This document shows positions 60,263 through 64,000 of a stretch of DNA of 64,000 nt, piece by piece. The position numbers and the translations under genes are program-made. Every line of letters begins with the position of its first letter. Position 1 is the first letter of the stretch. The stretch lies in assembly GCA_017937065.1 (NCBI GenBank), contig JAGBEI010000009.1:35431-99430 (forward strand). Reading direction: 5' to 3'. This DNA is from Clostridia bacterium. GTDB lineage: Bacteria > Bacillota > Clostridia > Oscillospirales > QAKW01. The notes under the pieces were generated by a model. It searched no databases, was not told the origin of the DNA, and saw nothing but the letters and a program-made list of their open reading frames with translations.

Positions 60263-60291
60263 TTGAAAAATATCCCGTATTATAATATAAT
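60263..60291 (+). promoter_or_regulatory. Promoter of the unknown membrane-anchored protein gene
   Basis: TTGAAA, 17 bases, TATAAT, 40 bases before the ATG 60332. It also shows that an upstream in-frame Met at 60263 is not the start. Confidence 0.7.
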
Positions 60292-60331
60292 TACTTTTTG
60301 TAAGGCTATCAAACTTAAAACGGAGATAAAA

Positions 60332-60733
60332 ATGAGTAAGTTTAAAGATTTTCTCGGAGATAAAAAATATTTGCTTGCCGGCATTTTGGGTGTGCTGCTG
60401 CTGTCAATGACGCTTAAAACGCAGGCGGTTATCATAACCTACGGCGATGACTATTCGCTCAGAATGGAATACACGCTGTACGGCTACTGCATAAGGGCGT
60501 CGGCTGCAAAAAAGGCGACGGAGCCTGCCGTTTCGGGTGAAATGTATATAGGCGGTTCAATCGATTCGACTGTTCAGAAGGCGGTTGCTCAGATGGAAAA
60601 GCTCAGCGAGGAAAAGCTGGAGGTGGGGATTATGGCGTCGGGCTATCCCCGCAGCAATGATAAGCTGGAGCAGCATTTGAAGACTATGCTTGAGGAATCC
60701 GGAAAAAGCGTTAAAATAATCGGTTTGGAGTAA
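60332..60733 (+). CDS. Unknown membrane-anchored protein
   Basis: A 133-residue protein: basic N-terminus, a membrane helix (about residues 14-34: LLAGILGVLLLSMTLKTQAV), then a soluble domain ending with AVAQMEKLSEEKLEVGIMAS and LEQHLKTMLEESGKSVKIIG. No family recognised. ATG 60332 follows ACGGAG. The last half has an alpha/beta feel; the protein is presumably extracellular and membrane-tethered. It precedes a formyltransferase gene by 59 bases. Confidence 0.7.
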   Translation: MSKFKDFLGDKKYLLAGILGVLLLSMTLKTQAVIITYGDDYSLRMEYTLYGYCIRASAAKKATEPAVSGEMYIGGSIDSTVQKAVAQMEKLSEEKLEVGIMASGYPRSNDKLEQHLKTMLEESGKSVKIIGLE

Positions 60734-60792
60734 GCGCTTATTGTTGCCGTTTGCGGGTATAATAACTCAAAACGCAGACCGGAGGAATTGAT

Positions 60793-61584
60793 GTGAAAAT
60801 AGCGTATTTCGGATTTGACCTTTTTTATGACTGTCTGCAAATGCTTATTGACAACGGTCATGAGATAATGAAAATTTTCACCTGTGATGTGGACGGTGAT
60901 TACGAGCGAAATGTCAGAACCTATGCTGCTGCAAAAAAATACGGTATCGAAATAACCTCATGCAGACCCAATGCGGACATGCTTTATGAGCTTTTAAGAC
61001 AGGGCTGTCAGCTCACCGTGTCGGCGGGATATTATTTTAAAATACCGGTCGTGCGGTCACTGATGCAGGTTAATGTTCATCCGTCTTTGCTTCCTGTCGG
61101 CCGAGGTCCGTGGCCGCAGCCTGTCGCTATTCTTAACGGGCTTGATACTTTCGGGGTAACATTGCATAAGCTGTCACCCGCGCTTGACAGCGGCGATATT
61201 CTTATACAGGATGAATTCGCAGTTGAAAAAGATGAAAATCTTGAGACTCTTACCCGCAAGACTCAGCTGTCGGCTCCGGTGCTGCTGAGACGGTTTTTAG
61301 AAAATCCGGATTTTTTTTGGAAAAATTCCGTGCCGCAGCTTAGCGGAGAATATTGGGCTGAACCGTCAGAGGATGAAATGACATTTGATGTTTCGGACAG
61401 CTTTGACAGAATAGATAAAATCACGCGCGCATTTTACGGTTATATGTGCTATATGAAAAAGGACGGCAAAATAACCGCCGTAAAGGCAGCAAAATGTCTG
61501 AAAAATAAGCTGACGGAAGACCTTTGTCCGCTTATGAGCATAGATATAGACGGCGGAAAACTTATTGTCTTAAATTTGGCTTGA
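60793..61584 (+). CDS. Formyltransferase-family protein (methionyl-tRNA formyltransferase-like)
   Basis: A 263-residue enzyme of the formyltransferase superfamily, using 10-formyltetrahydrofolate. The catalytic N-x-H is in VNVHPSLLPVGRGPWPQP and the Asp in SPALDSGDILI, so the Asn-His-Asp triad is intact. The C-terminal part differs from true Fmt, which has a larger tRNA-binding OB domain, so a sugar-nucleotide or other amine formyltransferase is more likely than fMet-tRNA synthesis. ATG follows GGAGGAATTG. The last codon overlaps the -35 box of the glnN promoter. Confidence 0.82.
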   Translation: MKIAYFGFDLFYDCLQMLIDNGHEIMKIFTCDVDGDYERNVRTYAAAKKYGIEITSCRPNADMLYELLRQGCQLTVSAGYYFKIPVVRSLMQVNVHPSLLPVGRGPWPQPVAILNGLDTFGVTLHKLSPALDSGDILIQDEFAVEKDENLETLTRKTQLSAPVLLRRFLENPDFFWKNSVPQLSGEYWAEPSEDEMTFDVSDSFDRIDKITRAFYGYMCYMKKDGKITAVKAAKCLKNKLTEDLCPLMSIDIDGGKLIVLNLA

Positions 61585-61609
61585 CAATATCCTTTTCGTT
61601 TAATATAAT
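61581..61609 (+). promoter_or_regulatory. Consensus promoter of glnN
   Basis: TTGACA, 17 bases, TATAAT, starting on the stop codon of the formyltransferase gene. Confidence 0.8.
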
Positions 61610-61620
61610 TAATTAGGTTT

Positions 61621-61649
61621 GGTACTTGGAAAGTCAGTTTGCAAGTACC
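61621..61649 (+). promoter_or_regulatory. Hairpin in the glnN leader
   Basis: Perfect 8-bp stem GGTACTTG / CAAGTACC, 13-base loop, followed by TTTTCTTTT and then the AAGGAGG ribosome binding site. It sits near the predicted 5' end and may be an attenuator or a 5' stabiliser. Confidence 0.5.
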
Positions 61650-61670
61650 TTTTCTTTTAAGGAGGTATTT

Positions 61671-63758
61671 ATGAATATTCCCGAATTGTTCGGTATAGAC
61701 GTTTTTAACGACAAGGAAATGAAGAAGCGCCTTTCCAAAGAAATTTACGAGTCGCTTTATAATACCATTGAGCAGCATAAAGAGCTTGATATTAAAATTG
61801 CAAACGAGGTTGCTGCCGCAATGAAGGAGTGGGCTATCGAGCACGGAGCGACACATTATACTCACTGGTTTCAGCCGCTGACGGGGCTTACCGCCGAAAA
61901 GCATGACAGCTTTCTGTCACCTCAGCAGGACGGAACCGTGATTATGGATTTCAGCGGCAAAGAGCTTATCAAGGGCGAGTCTGATGCCTCCAGCTTTCCG
62001 TCGGGCGGTGTGCGCGCTACGTTTGAAGCGCGCGGCTATACTGCATGGGATCCTACCTCATATGCGTTTATAAAGGACGATTCTCTTTGTATTCCTACGG
62101 TGTTTTGCTCGTATACGGGTGAGATGCTGGATAAAAAAACACCGCTGCTGAAGTCTATTGAGCTTGTGGGGAATGAGAGCCTGCGGCTTGTCAGACTGTT
62201 CGGTGATACCGAGGCTAAGCGTGTTATTCCGACAATCGGTGCAGAGCAGGAGTATTTTCTTGTTGATAAAAAGCTGTATGATAAGCGAAAAGACCTTATC
62301 TTTACCGGACGGACTTTGTTCGGTGCGCCGGCGCCTAAGGGTCAGGAGCTGGAAGATCATTATTTCGGCGTGCTTAAACCGCGTGTCAAGGCGTATATGA
62401 AGGAGCTGGATGAGGAGCTTTGGCGCCTGGGTGTGTATGCGAAGACAGAGCATAATGAGGTCGCGCCCGCCCAGCATGAGCTGGCACCCGTTTATTGCAC
62501 CGCGAATATTGCGACGGACCATAACCAGATAATTATGGAAATGATGAAAAAGGTCGCTCTGCGTCATGATATGGTTTGCCTTCTGCATGAAAAACCGTTT
62601 AATGGAGTTAACGGCAGCGGCAAGCATAATAACTGGTCTCTCGGGACAGATACGGGTGTAAATCTGTTTAAACCGGGCAAAAAACCGTATGAGAATAAGC
62701 AGTTTTTGATGTTTCTTGCCGCAGTACTTCGTGCTGTTGACGAGCATCAGGATTTGCTTCGCTATTCGGTGGCAAGCCCCGGCAACGATCACCGTCTCGG
62801 CGGAAACGAAGCGCCTCCCGCCATAGTGTCAGTCTATCTCGGCGGCGAAATTGAGGCAATTGTAAACTGCATTATTGAGGGCGTGGAGTACGACGGTGTC
62901 AAGGTGTCGAAAATGCACACGGGCGTTAATGTACTTCCCGATTTTAAGATGGACTCTGCCGACCGCAACAGAACCTCTCCGTTTGCCTTTACCGGCAATA
63001 AATTTGAATTCAGAATGCTCGGCTCATCTATGTCCGTTTCAACCGCAAATGTTATTTTAAACACAATTACGGCTGATGTTATACGTGAGTTTGCGGACAG
63101 GCTTGAAAATTGTGCGGATTTCGATACAGAAGTAAATGCAATTCTGAAAGAGACGTTTACTGCTCATAGCAGAATTATTTTCAGCGGAAATAATTATTCC
63201 GAGGACTGGGTCGAGGAGGCAAAGCGCCGCGGACTGCTGAATCTTCGCAGTACGGTGGATGTTTTGCCGTATTTTGCGTCTGATAAAAATATAGAGTTTT
63301 TTGAGCGAAATAAGATATTTACCGGCAAGGAGCTTCATGCACGCAGTGAAATAGCGTATGAGAATTATGTGAAAACCGTAAATATTGAGGCAAATACGAT
63401 GCTTGATATGGCAAAGCGCGACATATTGCCGGCGGTTATTAAATATTCGGGTAAGCTCGCCGATACACTTGTTGCAAAACAGAAGCTGGGTGTTGATATT
63501 GAAAACGATGCGGCAAAGCAATCGTTTGATGCGGTCAATGCGCTTTGCAATAGTTTGAACAGTGCAACAAAGGAGCTTGAAAAAGATATGTCCGCCTGTC
63601 CGGACAGCAGTGATATAGTAAAGCTTGCAGTATACTTTAATGAACGGATAATTCCGGACATGCAGGCTGTGCGTGACAGTGCAGACAGACTTGAAACGAT
63701 TGTCGATTCAGCTGACTGGCCGTTTCCTGTTTATTCGGATTTGATGTTTAATATATAG
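61671..63758 (+). CDS. glnN: Glutamine synthetase, type III
   Basis: A 695-residue GSIII, the long form of glutamine synthetase found in Bacteroidetes and clostridia; it makes glutamine from glutamate, ammonia and ATP. Typical segments: HWFQPLTGLTAEKHDSFLSP, SFPSGGVRATFEARGYTAWD, PTIGAEQEYFLVDK, AKTEHNEVAPAQHELAPVY, NGVNGSGKHNNWSLGTDTG and SPGNDHRLGGNEAPPAIVS. ATG 61671 is preceded by AAGGAGG; a longer in-frame Met at 61626 would place the start inside the leader hairpin. No other nitrogen genes are near. Confidence 0.96.
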   Translation: MNIPELFGIDVFNDKEMKKRLSKEIYESLYNTIEQHKELDIKIANEVAAAMKEWAIEHGATHYTHWFQPLTGLTAEKHDSFLSPQQDGTVIMDFSGKELIKGESDASSFPSGGVRATFEARGYTAWDPTSYAFIKDDSLCIPTVFCSYTGEMLDKKTPLLKSIELVGNESLRLVRLFGDTEAKRVIPTIGAEQEYFLVDKKLYDKRKDLIFTGRTLFGAPAPKGQELEDHYFGVLKPRVKAYMKELDEELWRLGVYAKTEHNEVAPAQHELAPVYCTANIATDHNQIIMEMMKKVALRHDMVCLLHEKPFNGVNGSGKHNNWSLGTDTGVNLFKPGKKPYENKQFLMFLAAVLRAVDEHQDLLRYSVASPGNDHRLGGNEAPPAIVSVYLGGEIEAIVNCIIEGVEYDGVKVSKMHTGVNVLPDFKMDSADRNRTSPFAFTGNKFEFRMLGSSMSVSTANVILNTITADVIREFADRLENCADFDTEVNAILKETFTAHSRIIFSGNNYSEDWVEEAKRRGLLNLRSTVDVLPYFASDKNIEFFERNKIFTGKELHARSEIAYENYVKTVNIEANTMLDMAKRDILPAVIKYSGKLADTLVAKQKLGVDIENDAAKQSFDAVNALCNSLNSATKELEKDMSACPDSSDIVKLAVYFNERIIPDMQAVRDSADRLETIVDSADWPFPVYSDLMFNI

Positions 63759-63766
63759 ACATATTT

Positions 63767-63797
63767 AGAGAGAATTAACCAAATTCTCTCTTTTTTG
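63767..63797 (+). terminator. Terminator after glnN
   Basis: Stem AGAGAGAATT / AATTCTCTCT, 5-base loop, followed by TTTTT. Confidence 0.88.
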
Positions 63798-63892
63798 TCG
63801 CATTTTAGAGGTTTTTTCATCAAAATATTTGTTTAATTATTGATTTTTGTATTTTAAAAAATTAAATGCGAAAAAAAGATGAAAAAAAGTAG

Positions 63893-63921
63893 TTGACAAA
63901 GGAAAGAGTGTATGATAGAAT
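63893..63921 (+). promoter_or_regulatory. Promoter of a probable rRNA operon
   Basis: TTGACA, 17 bases, TAGAAT. Upstream is A-rich (UP-element-like). Downstream, GAACATTGAAAATTAAACAG is the kind of leader found just before 16S rRNA in Firmicutes. The 16S gene itself is beyond the window end. Confidence 0.6.
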
Positions 63922-64000
63922 ATACAGGCACTCAAAAAATGGGGTGCGAAAAGAACATTGAAAATTAAACAGCATCAAAGAAGAGGAACCCGTTAATTGT

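Overview
The window reads as chromosomal DNA from a spore-forming, gut-type member of Clostridia, probably Oscillospirales/Ruminococcaceae-like. The evidence is the spoIIGA-sigE pair, a type III glutamine synthetase, an HPr with both His15 and Ser46 motifs, an SLH-anchored surface protein, many ATPase-less sugar ABC permeases and dense sigma-A promoters of the TTGACA-N17-TATAAT type. The species cannot be named from sequence alone. No prophage, insertion sequence or CRISPR array was seen.

Layout. 1-10.1 kb: a co-directional operon with one (truncated) solute-binding protein, two pairs of sugar ABC permeases, a membrane-anchored NHL/TPR protein, a YIP1-family membrane protein and a DUF5696 secreted protein, but no ATPase. 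10.1-25.7 kb: a glycan locus with an AraC regulator and FucU-type fucose mutarotase on the minus strand, then a 3121-residue S-layer-anchored protein with beta-helix and SGNH-hydrolase modules, a GH95 alpha-L-fucosidase, a GH36 alpha-galactosidase-like enzyme and a HAD phosphatase. 25.7-26.9 kb: a decayed GNAT gene and a six-tRNA operon on the minus strand (Gly-Arg-His-Gln-Val-Pro in transcription order). 26.9-31.3 kb: small housekeeping and lipoprotein genes. 31.3-33 kb: sigE and spoIIGA behind a candidate Spo0A-type promoter.

33-37.6 kb: MurJ-type flippase, O-antigen-ligase/polymerase family protein and two DUF4330 proteins. 37.7-40.7 kb: HPr, ribulose-phosphate epimerase, an XRE regulator, a DUF4830 protein and an RsuA-type pseudouridine synthase. 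40.8-47.3 kb: a stand-alone MsmX/UgpC-type ATPase, then a PucR-like regulator apparently co-transcribed with ftsE-ftsX-M23 peptidase-S41 protease. 47.5-50.6 kb: PHP phosphoesterase, flavin reductase, DUF3343 and a class V aminotransferase. 50.6-53.2 kb: cdaA-cdaR (c-di-AMP synthesis) followed by an RseC/SoxR-reducing-type protein. 53.2-56 kb: asnS and an aminotransferase. 56-57.6 kb: a yybP-ykoY-like leader with its own terminator, an OadB-type Na+ pump subunit and a 45-residue OadG-like protein. 57.7-63.8 kb: a small membrane protein, a TIM-barrel isomerase, murC, an unknown membrane-anchored protein, a formyltransferase and glnN. The window ends in what looks like the promoter and leader of an rRNA operon.

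How parts fit together (inference). The sugar permeases at the start need a shared ATPase, and the lone MsmX-like ATPase at 40.8 kb is the obvious local candidate. The GH95/GH36 enzymes lack signal peptides, so they probably work on imported fucosylated/galactosylated oligosaccharides, while the giant SLH protein acts outside on the cell surface. FtsEX with an intact M23 hydrolase is a cell-wall remodelling module, and cdaA-cdaR is a wall/osmolyte signalling module. Strongest leads: the four-permease/DUF5696/NHL/YIP1 operon, the giant protein with one inactivated SGNH domain, and the riboswitch-like leader in front of an orphan Na+ decarboxylase pump subunit.
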